Part shown: positions 52,619-64,000 of the stretch, one piece after another
Numbering within the stretch: position 1 is the stretch's first letter
Layout: the number at the start of each line of letters is the position of its first letter
Assembly (NCBI RefSeq): GCF_020906515.1
Contig: NC_085851.1
Location: 3,596,001-3,660,000 of the forward strand
Length of the DNA stretch: 64,000 bases
From: Vanrija pseudolonga
Lineage: Eukaryota; Basidiomycota; Tremellomycetes; Trichosporonales; Trichosporonaceae
Direction of reading: 5' to 3'
The notes under the pieces: generated by a model
Database searches by the model: none
Seen by the model: the letters and a program-made list of their open reading frames with translations, nothing else
Told to the model about the DNA's origin: nothing
Translations under genes and position numbers: made by a program

Positions 52619-55600
52619 ATGCCGCTCCGACGGGCCTCTGGTCACACATCCTTTAATTCACCCGCCGGTCGCGTTCGCTCGGTAGACATTCAGCATGCCG
52701 ACAACCCTTCCCTCCACGACGGCGGGGGACAACTTACAAGGCCAGAAATGATATCGGGCGAGCAGAGGGTGGTCCAGACGCTCGTAAAGCGTTTGGTTGA
52801 TAAAGTGAGTCGTTGGGCGGCCTGCTTTTGTTCAGACACGCGGCGGCCAAAGCGTCTGGGCGTGTCGTTGCCGGCGCTGCCAGCACGCCGGCGCGCGCGA
52901 CCGTGGACGCGTCCTTGTCACAGTCAACTGACCCGCAACAGCTGCCATGCAATTCCGGTATCAAACTCGCCATCTTGGAGAATGACGAAGGTATCAAGAC
53001 GACGGTCGAGAGCTTGCTCCAGATCTCCCGACTGCAACTCTCGGTCGTCGCACACACGCTGGCCAGTGCCCTCGACACCCTTGCCAAGGTACAAAGAAGC
53101 GCTTGCGATGGGGGCGAGAGAGAAGATACTGACAATCTACAGCTGTATGCCGCTGTGCCCCTCGTCGACGTTCCGCTGGACACGATTCAATCTCAGCTCT
53201 TCATCCTTCACATCCTGTTAATGTGCCTTTCCGAGTCATGGCGCATCAACACTGCAGCCTCCCCATACCAGCCATCAGAACTTCCGCAATGCTGGCCAGA
53301 TCCCGCTCCTTTGGACGACAACCTCGCGCGCCATCTCCTCGGCATCTTGGTTTCCTACACTCGCTTGATCTCGCAAGACAACAGTGGGCAGTTGGGGATC
53401 CCAGTGCCGCTGTCTAGCAAGGACGGGAAGTCGGCTTCCAGCTCAACAGTCAACTCGTGGAACCGACAAGTCAGCCCGAGCTCGACTGCCTTCTCTCTTG
53501 GTGCTCAGTTCATTCAGCAGCACTCGTACCCAGCAGCGTCAGGAAAGGCCCCTCCTCCGGTCTCCGAGTCTCTGTTAGCGCCAACAGCGTCCACAACGGC
53601 GACCGCAATTGCCCAGGTGACCAGGTACACGGCCCGCATCATCTTCTTCCTCTCGGCTTCCAACTGGCCCTTGGTTCTGTCGCGTATCAAGGCCAGGGTG
53701 GCCCACCTGACGACGACTCTGGAAGAAAATCCAGAGCTGATCGAGTTGCGGCTCCTCGAATGGTCCAATGTCGACTTCTCTCGTCTCGCGCAGGTGCTCC
53801 AGGACTGGCAGCAGCCGATCCAGCATGTCAAGCGTCCGGCCCAGACTGCTTTGGCAAATGCGTTGCGGAAAGCCATCTGGAACTGGATCGATGTCTACCC
53901 ATACGAGTACCAGCAGCTCATTGAAGGCAAACGCAAGCTTGACAGCGCTGATATCATCTTCGAGGCCATCTCTGGCTCGAGCGAGGCTTCGGCCAGTGGC
54001 AAGCGCGGCAAGACGTACTACCCATTCCTGGCCATGTTGCTCGTCCTCTCGCCCGACTCGCTTCGAAAGGTCGCTCTGGGCGAGACTGGCCGAACAAGCG
54101 GCTTGAGCAAGAAGGCCAATTTCATTGAAAGTCTTCGCAAGGGCTTGACACAGGCCAAGTCTTTCGAGGCTTGTGTCATTTGTGCCGTCGATCTGGTTCG
54201 CGCAGCCCTGTCGTGCAGCCCACGGCTTGAGGGCTCTGGTATCAGGACTCTTCTACCAGACTTGCACAACGACCTCAAGGTAAGGGGAGCGGCGGGGATA
54301 TGGCTGACAATTGCAGAATGCCCTCTTCTACTCGTCCTTGACATCAGAAATCACCGACGCCAGCGTGCTGGTGGATGGACTCGTTGCCCTTTACCGCTAC
54401 ACCCCGAGCCTCACAACATCCCTCATCTTCCCGAAACTGTGGAACGACTCTGCGGACGCCTACAAGATGATTGGAGTGCGAGCCTGCACCATTATCGTGA
54501 CAGAGGGCCAGCGCTTGCCTTGGTACCCGCCTGTCCACGAGCTGCGGCCAGATGTTGCCCCATCCGTCCGTGTCATTCTCAAGGTAAGTGAACGATGGTA
54601 CCTGTAAAGCCAGTGCTGACCTAAATCTTAGTCCCAGACCAACGCGCTGATAGGCAACAAATCCAAGGGTCTGCCGATTCGTGGAAGCATTGACCTCACG
54701 GGATCACAGACCGACTTGATTTGGGAGGTTCTCAACCTGATGGCTCTGGACCCGGCGTTCGCATTCGATGGCGCTGGTGACTCAAACGACACTCTGGGAC
54801 AGACGTTGGTTGTCATTTCGTCGTTGACAAGCACGCTCTGCCCCATGACGATTCGTGCACAGGCGGCCAAGACAAACATTGCAATCCTGGAGAGACTCCT
54901 CGACTCCATGGGTGTTGATGCTCCTCGGGCTGCTATGGCTGCCAACTCGGCTGTCCCCATCTGGCAGATCCTTATCGACGCCAGCCGACAGTTGCTTGTC
55001 GATTTCCACATGGGCAACGTGTCCGACCTCGCTCTCATTGCAGGCGCATTCCGGCAAACAGTGCTCACAGTCTGGAAGGCTGCGACGACGATGCCCGACA
55101 TCATGACCAAGGCACCAAACGCACGAGCAGCTGTTTTGGTTGCTAAAGTCGCCACGATTACGAGCTTGATCGGTCCAGATGTCCAGCAGACAAACATGGC
55201 GTCGCAGTCACTCCGTGCTCTCAGCAAGTTGGTCCTCCTCGTTCGGTCTGGTATCAGCAATAGCCAGGCCCAGCTGGACGAGATTACGGATCATTCGACG
55301 ATGCTGGCTGAGCTCGCAAGTTTGCCTCCTGCCACTGGTCGCCAGCTGCAGCAACGCGCCATCCGGAGGGTCATCAAGCAGCACATCCGTGCCTCCACCC
55401 TGCTCAGCACCATCTGGATTGGATTGAATGCCCGTGCTACGGCCCTTGCCGCCAAAATCGCAAAGGCCGAGGCGTCTGAAAGCAACGGCGACCGCGACAG
55501 TCGCCGTCGAATGCTGAGTGCTGACATTGTCGGGCTGAACGAAGTAAGCTCTATACTTTAAGGTTGCGTGAGATCACTGCTGATCATTCTCAGGACGAAT

Positions 55601-58600
55601 CTAAGGAGTGGCAGAATCTCATCGCGTTCCTGTGCAGCACCAGCAGTGTCGCCCTTCAGGACAATATCGCCCCTGTCACTGTGACGGACACTCTGGGCAA
55701 AGGTGTCTTGCCCCGAGTGTACGAGGAGCCCATCGACCTCACTGCGCATGTGGAGTCGTTTATCCGCCAGTCGGTCGACCTTTTGATCAGCAGCTCTATC
55801 CACGTTCGTGAAGCGGCCAAGGATGCCCTGGGAACTGAGCTGCCTCTGGGCCTGAGCCGAGTCCTGATTCTTCAGATGACCAAGCTCTTGTCTCATGCGT
55901 TCGTGCCCGGTGGTGTGGCCGCCTCTGAGACTTTCACGATTTACGTCGACCAGGCCATTGCTGTGCTCAAGTCGACAGTCGAGCGCGTTAGTCCTGGTGA
56001 CAACGGCGTTCAGGTGGAAATGGGCGAGCTCCTGTACCTGATCGCCCAGTACACGCACCGATTGGGCCGGGAGGACTACCAGATGCGCATCAAGCAGAGA
56101 TACTGCCAGCTCATCGAGGTTGTGCTCAACAGGCCAGACTTTGCGATCCTTGGCAACAACAACAAGCTCCGAAACGCTGTGCTCGAGTGGATGTGCGAGT
56201 GGTCCATCGAATCGTTCAGAGACGGCGAGGGCAGCAAGAATCTTGTGGGCAACGACAGGATACAGCGGGATCTCGACCACGCCTGTCTGCGGGCCATGAT
56301 CCCCGTCACCGACAACCTGATCATCAAGCCACCTGGTGCCGAGTCGGAAGACACCCAGCTTGTTGTCAAATCGCGTCTGTTCTACCGCTACTACCACATG
56401 CTGGTGCGAGTCCTGGAGAGGTCTGCAAACTCGGCGGAGACCGAGTCTTCGCATGTCGCCACCTCGGTCTCTGGTCTCAGCATGAAGGTGTCCAACACGG
56501 AAACGTACCCCGCACTCGCCATTCAGGTCTTGTCCAACCTCCTGTCCGCCAACATCGACGTTGGTCTGAAGCACTGCCTGACGCTCGGCTACCACGACGA
56601 CCCCACGATCCGCACAGCCTTCATGCAGCTGATCTCCAACATTCTCCAGCAAGACACTCGTTTCGGTGGTCTTGCAACCAAGACTGGCATCACGGCACCC
56701 AAGGCCTACTTTGAAGCCCTCACTTCCCCAAACCTTGCATTGGCCATGGCAATGTGCGACGTGTGCCCGCCCGGCGAAGTGGACGAAGTGTCATTGATGC
56801 TCTTCCGCGTTTTCGAGGCCAAGGGCAGCCTCCTGAGCTTGATGAAGCTCCTCATCGAACGCGAGGTGTCTCAGACCAGTACGTTATCTCACTGTGGTAT
56901 TGCCAGAGCTAACCGCGCATTAGACCACGAGTCCGAGCTGTTCCGCGCCAACTCGATCACGACAAGACTGCTCACCATGTTTGGTCGTGCGTACGGCTAC
57001 AACTACTGCCGATCAACATTACAACCACTTATCCACCACTTGGAGGAGAAGCCACCAGAGTGCTCGTTTGAGCTGGACCCGTCCAAGGTTCCCGAGGAGG
57101 AGATTGGCCGCAATGCCGAGCACCTTCGGCTCATGTGCCAGGCACTTCTCGAGGTCATCTACACGTCTGCGGACAACGCCCCGGTCATGTTCAAGGCACT
57201 CTGCCATCACATCTGGGACTCTGTCGAGGACCGTTTCCCCGACTCGCGTCACTCGGCGGTCGGTTCGTTCCTGTTCCTGCGCTTCTTGTGCCCTGCCATC
57301 GTTGCCCCTGAGGCCATGGACCTGGACGTCAACCCCGACACTAGGGACACGCGCCGTGCGCTGCTGCTGATCACCAAGGTCGTGCAGAACTTGGCCAACA
57401 ATGTCCTGTTCGGCAACAAGGAGGCCCACATGAAGGTGCTGAACCCGTTCCTGTCTGAGAACATTCGACAGGTCACAAAGTTCCTCTCAGAGCTGGCAGT
57501 CCGGCCAAGGAGTTGGGAGGTGGCGCAGGCCATCAAGACCTTCCAAGAGGAGGCGGAGCGCAACCTCGACACGGACGGTGACAACATGCTAATCCAGCGA
57601 TTCGTCTTCAGGCACATTGCTCGCTTGGAAACTTCGCTGGAGAACATGCCGCAAACGTTCCGCGGGCGGTCAAACGATCGCAACATTCGTCTCGAGCTCG
57701 ACGGCAGAGCTGCGGCCGCATCGCTTCGCCTCCTTATGGAGGAGACTGGCCCGCCCGTCGACTTTACTCGCCTGAGCTCGAACGCACGCAACCAGGTCTT
57801 TGACGACTTTATGCGCCACAATGCCGACCGAAGCACCGAGAGCGTCGATGGCGTCTTCTACGAAGGCCCTGCGAACCAGAACCAGAGACGAATCTTCTAC
57901 TTCATCGTCTCGCGTGTCACATACATCGACTATGATCTCTTGGCGTACCACATCTTCTCCAAGATTGCGAACATTGCCGAGCCTTTCGACCTTGTCATCG
58001 ACTTGACCGATTTCTCGCCGTCCACCGAGTTGCCTTCGGCCTGGCTTCGCCGTGCCATCCAAATGGCTCCGCCGTCGCTGTGGGGCCACGTCGCGACCAT
58101 CGCGCTGTACAACCCCAACTCGTACGCCCGCAAGCGTGTGCGCCGCATCATCGCCGAGCTTCCAGCTGTCGGCAACGGCTTTACGAAGAACATTGTTGGA
58201 GCTAGCAGCCCTGCCGAGCTCGCCGAGTTTGTTCCGTTCACGACGCTTATGCTTCCGGAGCATACGCTGGCGCTTGCCTTTGAAGCCGACCATGTCTTCA
58301 CCAACTTGCTCTGGCTGGCTGACCACGAAAGCCAGATGCCAGTCGTCGTGAAGCTGGGCGACGATTGCCTCCAAGTGGCCTCGTGGCGCAAGCAGGACAT
58401 TACTCCTACCGTCAAGTCATACATCATCGACGTCGTCAACCTCAAGGACGTCAACGACGTTATCCTTGGTCAAGGCGCGGGAGCAGGCGTGGGAGGGGGG
58501 CCAGCCTCAGACCAGCTTGTGGTCAAGCACTCTCAGAACCAAACGGTCACGTTCATCTCGCGTAAGCGTGGCGAGATGGCGCAGATCATCCGCTCGGCAC

Positions 58601-61189
58601 GCAGTCGCCTCCGAGAGTCGCCATCGACGGAGGACCGTGTTCTCAGGCCCAGCGACGTCCCAGGCACTCTGTTGAATGTCGCGCTCCTGAACCTTTCGTC
58701 GAATGACGAGACGTTGCGCATGGGGGCGTACGGTCTTGTTCACGAGCTCTCTCAGTTCTTCAAGTTTGACCTGTCGTCTCTCGTCACCCCGGTGTCCGCC
58801 GGCCTCCTCATTCCTGGAAACTCGCTCGAGTTCGTCTACAAGCTTAGCAAGCTTCTCGCCAGCTCGGCGCCGAACCTCACCCTCGAGTTCCTCAAGGAGT
58901 GGATCATTGGCTTCACAAAGGCAGACCTGCCTCAGAAGACGGCCTGCCTTCACTACGTGCCCCCTTGGCTTGCCAACCTGGAACTGTTCGCCAAGCCGAC
59001 TCGAGACGACGGCGTTGAACCTATCAAGCAAGTCATCGAGATCATCCGCAACTTGATTTCGTTGACGGCAACGGAGAAGAAGCGCCTCCACCTGTCCTTC
59101 CAAGAGCACGTCTGGAGCGTTATCGGCAAGTCCCACGACGCTCTGGTTGATCTCGTGGTCTCGGAGCTGCTTAACTATGCCTTTGCTGCCGGACCTGGCT
59201 CGGAGAGAGCGGAGAACGCTGCCGAGATTCTCGTCTCGCTCAGCTCTACTGCTGTCAAGGGCAAGCTCATTGTCCGTCTGCGCAAGACCATTTCGCAGAC
59301 CTACTCTACGCCTACCAACAACCTCACCGAGAACAATGCGTGGACTGAGATCATCATTCTGGCGCGCCTCAACCTCGCGCTCACGTTCAGCCCGCAGTCG
59401 CCTCTCGATACGCAGGTCTTCCTTCCGGAGCTCCTGTTCTGTATTGTGCTCCTCGCCGGAGTCGGCCCCGTTCTCATGCGGCAGACAGTCTATGGCTTGA
59501 CCATGAGCATTGTTCAGTCCTTGTCGATTTCATTCTCGGGTGGCGACATGGACACAACCACACTCCACCACCTGCTCAAGAGACTGCAGCAACCCGAGAT
59601 GATCAACGCATTCGGCCTCCAGCAGATGGCGTACAACTTTGAGCTCTCGGGTCTCTCCCAGAACGACCAGTATGGCAATTTGTACCTCGACTCGCTCGAC
59701 CTCGTTATCAAGTTCTTGATGGACGTCCTCTCGGCTGGTGCGCCGACTACCGACTGCGCCAACGCCTGGCGCGCTCGCTGGACCGGCTTGATCGCCTCGA
59801 CCGCCTTCCAGCACAACCCTGCCACGCAGTCGCAGTGTTTCCTTGCCCTCGGCCACCTGGCGAGCGAGGAGGCTGACGACGACCTAGTCTTCCAGACTCT
59901 TGGCTCCCTCAGGACCAGCGTTCACAAGCTCAACGAGACCAACACGGTTCACGTCATATCAGTGCTTCGCAGTCTGACGAGGCTGCTACCTGGCTTGTCA
60001 CGTCGCAGCAAGTACCCTCCAATCTTCTTCTGGCTTGCAGTTGGCCTCATGGAGGTGTCGTACATCCCCATCTTTGCGCCAGCCCTCGAGCTGCTTCTCA
60101 GCACCCTTCGGCACATGGAGGGCGAGGGCTTGTTCGCCAACGGCATCTTCGAGTACCTCCTTCCTGTGCGCCGCCGGTACATTGAGGCTGCGCGCAACCT
60201 CGACCAGGTGTGCGGCGTGAGCTTTGACACGAACCCGTACTTCTCCCTCGTGGCGGTTGTCTACAAGGGTGTTCGCCATCCCAACACGCGCAAGCTTACG
60301 ATTGTGACTCTGACCGAGTTGCTGCGACTCTCGAGCTCAATTCGTCTCGAGCCGATCGAGGAGGATGCGCCATTGATTGGGTCGCGCAGCGTTGCGTTCT
60401 TCACCTCCCTGCTTCCCATTGCAGCCGCGCAGGCGAGCGACCTCAAGGGGCTGTTCACTGCCGCTGGTGTCGATGTCGCCGAGGAGGAGTTGCGTGACCT
60501 GTCGACGTTGTCGGTCTTTGACCTCTTGAGCATTCCGTGAGTAGCCCAGGTGGTTGTGGTGTGAGGCAAGGCTGACCTCATCAGGGACAACTCGACTGCT
60601 CTACTTCTTGTCACTCTTATTGTGACCATGCTGCACTCGGCAAGCACCGACACGGAGCGACTTGTTCTTTACAGACTGCTGGCCGAGGCGAGCATTGAGA
60701 TGCCCGATGTCGTGGCTCTTGCGTGAGTCCACACTGACTGTTCCCGGAACACCACTGACGATTTCCAGCTACGACTCGTTGATCCCCCGAATGGCGGGTG
60801 TGATGGGCTCGACATCGTCGACTGCGATTCTGTCGGCCGTCACGGTCATCATGGAGCGAGCAATGGCAGACGCGTCCTACTCGTTCGCGCCGGTACCGAT
60901 TGCGGGCAACGAGTCGACGCAGTCGCTCCACCAAAAGAACTTCTCGACGTCGATCAACAACTCTGCTGCGCCGATGCCTGTGGTGACTCCCCACGGCACG
61001 CGCGAGCAGGTGCTGGACGACCTTGGCATGAGAGGTCTGAACGACATGTCGTTCCAGCCCGGCTCTGCCGACCGGTGAGTTTGGACTAGGGTGGCCTCAA
61101 ATGGAACTCCTTGCTGACTTTGCAGCCTCACTGGCATTGGCAACTGGGTTGGGCAGCTCATTGAGGCTATCTGCGAGGTGCCAAAGTGA
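52619..61189 (+). CDS. IRA1: Neurofibromin/IRA-type Ras GTPase-activating protein
   Basis: Exons 52619-52804, 52942-53088, 53143-54279, 54317-54583, 54632-55543, 55594-56878, 56924-60536, 60585-60722, 60769-61074 and 61126-61189 give 2684 residues (human NF1 2818). It switches Ras off by stimulating GTP hydrolysis. The GAP domain lies at about 1250-1580 with the arginine finger Arg1319 in LFRANS and the FLRFLCPA motif at 1429-1436. A Sec14-like lipid-binding unit (FYFIVSRVTYIDYDLLAYHI, about 1625-1780) and a PH-like part follow, as in NF1. The N- and C-terminal thirds are helical repeats, with a Ser-rich start. Introns 53089-53142 (54 nt) and 56879-56923 (45 nt) have no in-frame stop; the second sits seven residues before Arg1319. 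Downstream MOB2 is convergent. Confidence 0.93.
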
Positions 61190-61668
61190 TGCGCCAGTTG
61201 ATGTGGCACACCCATCTAGTAATACCCCATGCTCTCCAGGTTATCCACCCGCGTTATAATACAAGCACCGGGGCGCTGCCTGCCCGGTTCTGTACCCCCC
61301 TGTACTCAAGTGATTGATACCCCCTTGTCCACGCGCCGCAGCAGCTCGCGGCTGGACCGTGAGCTGCTAAACTTTGCAGTGTGCTGTTGACCCTTGCGTA
61401 GTAGACCCCCCTGCCGTAGTAGTCATACCTTTGGTTACACAAGTATCTTGCATTCATTCACGATGCGCGCGTCTATATGCAGCTGCAATACTGACTGGGG
61501 GTATGTGTGAGGTCGTATGTGTAGGGGAATGGTGCGACGGCGTGAGTGATGCTACGACGTCGACGTGTCATGATACAACCGGGGTGTGTGGTGGGGGCGT
61601 CCAAGCGCGTCGTCCGGTACTTGCTCCTCCTCTCCTCTCCTCGTGCAGCGAGCTCCTCCGGTGTCCTC
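61190..61668. other. Convergent 3' region RasGAP / MOB2
   Basis: A 479-nt gap between two stops, with no gene recognised; it contains short CT-rich runs near 61620-61660. Confidence 0.5.
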
Positions 61669-62623
61669 CTACACCTCGAGGATGCCCATCTCGCGCCAGC
61701 GCTCAGCGAGCTCGGCAACACCCTGGCCCAAGCCCTGGGGGGTCATGAGGTCCTTCATGACGAGGAGGTCAAACTCCTTGCCGAACGCGAGGAAGTGCGC
61801 AAAGAGCGAGTTGAAGTGTGCCTCGATGGAGAGGTGGACGACCTGCTCAAAGTGGGCGTGGTAGAGGTGGGCAAACACGCGGAAGAGGTGCTTGTAGATG
61901 TGCTTTGCGGTGTACGCGAACGACTGGGGGAAGTCGCGGCCTGGGGTCAGCTCGGCAACAGACACGCAACCCACCAGACTTGGTAGGGAACACGCCCTCG
62001 TCCTCGAGCAGCTTCTGCAGCCAGCTCATCACAAAGTCGATGTACGTCGGCGCGGGGAGGCTGACGAGGCGCTGGTTCTGGTCGGGCCAGAGGAAGTTTA
62101 GTCTGGGGTCAGTGGGCGTCCAGTGTAGCCAGGACGTACGTCGGGCCCGCTGACATTGTCGGGCAGTTGTGGATCGTGCAGAACTCTGTGAGGGCAGAGT
62201 AGAAGTGGTTGAGGTTGTGGTAGAAGTCGAACACTGCGGGGAGGGTCAGGCTGCGCTTCTTCACCACTACTGTCCCCCAGCCCACTCACAGTTGATAGCG
62301 ACCCACTCGTTCACGTCGACATACTTTGGCGGCGCGACGATGGTCTTGAAGCTCCCCTTGACGAGCGCGGCCTTGACGAACGGCTGGCAGAGGAAGAGGG
62401 GCTTCTGGACGGGCGAGCCAGGCGAGCCGGCGACCTCGGCGCCGGGCGAGACGAGCGGCGCGTCGTACGAGCCGCCGGCGGTAGCGCCGAGCTGCGACGG
62501 GATAGGCGAGCGCTTCGGCGCGCGCAGGCGGCTGCTTGGGGGCGAGTGTCAGCGCGTGGTGGGGCAGAGGTGGAGGGAGGGAGGAGGCGAGGCTCACCCG
62601 AATGAGTTGAGAAAGCCGGACAT
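61669..62623 (-). CDS. MOB2: MOB2-type kinase activator
   Basis: Exons 62623-62598, 62531-62290, 62233-62140, 62102-61975 and 61940-61669 give 253 residues. Mob2 binds and activates NDR/LATS kinases such as Cbk1/Orb6 in the RAM polarity pathway. MSGFLNSFG is followed by a short disordered part, then KPLFLCQPFVKAALVKGSFKT, EFCTIHNCPTMSAG with two Cys zinc ligands, FLWPDQNQRLVSLPAPTYIDF, and HIYKHLFRVFAHLYHAHF with the His ligands. LSIEAHFNSLFAHFLAFGKEF is as in fungal Mob2; the missing FxPxxN-type Mob1 start points to MOB2 and not MOB1. The intron 61974-61941 is 34 nt. Confidence 0.93.
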
Positions 62624-63012
62624 TGCGGTGGTCGTGAGTGTGTCGTGTCGGGCGTTAGATGTGGTGAGTTGAGTTGACGTGCTGTAACGAGGTGACACGG
62701 TTGTGTAGGCTGTAGCATGTCGCACCTCGCACACGTCGGGGCCACCACCACGGCGTGCGTGCCACCGGGACACGGGAGGGCCGCTGCTCGACGCGCCTGA
62801 GCGCCCGCCCGCCCGATCTACGCGTTGGCGGCCACGTGGCGAATGGCGTGGCAAAAGTTGCGCCGGCTTATCACCACATGGTCACTCGACCACCCACCAC
62901 GCCGAGGTTTCCATATGCTGCTGCCGCATGCAATCTCGGCGTCGGCGCACGACACGACAACACTGCAGACGACAACACACCGCCGACACACACCCGCGCC
63001 CAGCTCATCGCC
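62624..63012. promoter_or_regulatory. Divergent promoter region MOB2 / SRP9
   Basis: A 389-nt gap between divergent starts. It holds an E-box CACGTG at 62833-62838. No coding exon is seen. Confidence 0.45.
62833..62838. promoter_or_regulatory. E-box CACGTG in the MOB2 / SRP9 promoter
   Basis: CACGTG lies 175 nt before the SRP9 ATG and 210 nt before the MOB2 ATG. Confidence 0.35.
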
Positions 63013-63714
63013 ATGGTCTACATCAAGACGTGGACCGACTTTGAGAGCGTAAGTTTGGCGTGGCAGTGGCAGGAGAGCAAGCAAGCAGCTGACAGATACC
63101 CCCAGGCCGTGATCGAGCTGTATAACCGCGCACCGAGACAAGTGAGTCGTGAGCGAGTGCGGCGATGGGCGACGGCGTGAGCAACGGGCTCGGCGTGCTG
63201 GCCTCGGGCCTGCGCTCGCGAAGTCGTGCGCCTTCTCCGTCCTCTGCCTCCGCCGCCAGCTCCGCCAGCGCCGACGTCCACTCACACCCCAGACGCGCTA
63301 TGTCGTCAAGTTCATCCCCAAGACGGGGCATCTCGTGCTCAAGGTGACAGATGACATCAAGGTGAGTTACGCTCGGCGCTTGACGCTCCCTACCTTGCCC
63401 TTTGCTAGCCCGCTCACACGCCCCAGTGCATCAAGTACAAGACCTTCTCGGCCATCATCCTCAACCGCTTCGAGTCGCTCAACCTCCGCCTCCTCTCAAG
63501 CATCACCAATGCGCGCCGCCGCGCCCCGCTGGTGGTGGGCAGCGGGTCCGCAGGCGCCGGCACGCCCACGGCCGAGCGCGACGACCCCCTCAAGGCCGGC
63601 GCTGCTGGATCAGGCTCCAACACGCCACAGCGCAAGGGCACGCCTGCTGCCACTGCTGGCGGCGGCGCTACCGGCGGCGGCGCGGGCAAGAAGAAGAAGA
63701 AGGGCAAGCGATGA
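63013..63714 (+). CDS. SRP9: Signal recognition particle subunit SRP9-like
   Basis: Exons 63013-63048, 63106-63141, 63293-63361 and 63427-63714 give 142 residues. SRP9 binds the Alu domain of 7SL RNA with SRP14 and slows elongation during ER targeting. The first about 70 residues (TWTDFESAVIELYNRAPRQ, then TRYVVKFIPKTGHLVLKVTDD, then IKYKT) match the SRP9 fold. The remaining half is an extension: a hydrophobic helix around AIILNRFESLNLRLL, then a Gly/Ala/Ser/Thr-rich disordered tail ending in a Lys run (KKKKKGKR), as in the larger fungal Srp21-type proteins. The short first two exons (36 nt each) keep the frame. Confidence 0.85.
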
Positions 63715-64000
63715 GTGCATATGCATGTTGTAGTATCAGGCGGGGCGTGGGCGAGGCGCGTAGCGCCGAGCGAGGGCCTGTGGCTCTTGAGGTGGTGGTT
63801 CCGCGCGGCGGCGGTGGTTGGACGGCTGGGCTAGGTATGTGCTCTGCCCTCGGGGCAGTGCCCCCATGTGCGTCTACGTTACGTATCTGCATCGCAGCAG
63901 TGTAGCGCACACAGCGTATGGCCCAGCAGTACCCCGCAATGTGTGGTGGCCGTTGACGGCAATGTGCGCGGGCCGCCTCGTCGTGTCGTCTCAACCGTGT
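63715..64000. other. Right-edge intergenic region
   Basis: 286 nt after the SRP9 stop. It should hold its 3' UTR; no other gene or edge-crossing exon can be supported. Confidence 0.45.

Noticed and set aside
1-64000. Transposons, LTR elements, virus fossils, CRISPR arrays, toxin genes
   Set aside because: No reverse transcriptase, transposase, integrase or capsid-like frames, no long terminal repeats and no regularly spaced repeats were seen on either strand.

Overview
The window is about 64 kb of gene-dense, GC-rich nuclear DNA from a basidiomycete yeast. The best guess is Tremellomycetes, perhaps Trichosporonales. The reasons are about 93 short spliceosomal introns, mostly 32-60 nt, with GTGAGT or GTAAGT donors and CTAAC or CTGAC branch sites; many micro-exons; fungal-type gene content; and gaps of 0.2-0.6 kb. 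The placement rests on style, not on a search. Exon-intron models below were built by hand: every junction was checked for reading phase and for continuity with the known family where one exists. No mobile element, virus fossil, rRNA, tRNA or CRISPR array was recognised.

Layout, left to right. 1-58: first codons of a minus-strand gene that leaves the window. 1227-6209 (-): intron-free ABCC/MRP transporter. 7313-9884 (+): AGC kinase of the MRCK/ROCK/citron type. 10053-11779 (-): TMS1/SERINC. 12345-16159 (+): tRNA exportin LOS1. 16591-18841 (+): mitochondrial ATPase AFG1. 19217-21531 (+): V-ATPase subunit A. 21783-22702 (-): short-chain dehydrogenase. 24418-25584 (+): CKS1. 26003-26586 (-): ribosomal stalk protein P2. 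27132-28519 (+): unknown protein. 28767-29796 (+): mitoribosomal uS5m. 30120-31373 (-): ER-anchored E2 UBC6. 34109-36665 (+): acidic protein with possible CRF1/IFH1 similarity.

37027-39056 (-): GPI transamidase subunit GPI17/PIG-S. 39313-40442 (-): THOC7-like. 40724-41940 (-): proteasome beta5 PRE2. 42207-42672 (+): SDHAF1. 42770-44098 (-): RPL4 chaperone ACL4. 44381-47967 (-): exonuclease RAT1. 48479-49665 (+): TVP38. 49737-50908 (-): ER SNARE UFE1/syntaxin-18. 52619-61189 (+): neurofibromin/IRA RasGAP. 61669-62623 (-): MOB2. 63013-63714 (+): SRP9.

These are mainly housekeeping genes. Several serve the ER and secretory route (UBC6, GPI17, TVP38, UFE1, SRP9, TMS1), several serve mitochondria (AFG1, uS5m, SDHAF1), and others serve signalling (RasGAP, MOB2, AGC kinase, CKS1). 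I see no operon-like logic or defence or toxin system. The most interesting signals are in gene structure. Six introns have lengths divisible by three and no in-frame stop, so retention would insert peptides; one of these sits seven residues before the arginine finger of the RasGAP. An intron-like segment in UBC6 would, if spliced, remove the membrane anchor. There are coding exons of 3, 9, 11, 14, 15, 18 and 20 nt, one GC-AG intron, and a uORF that ends one base before the kinase start codon.
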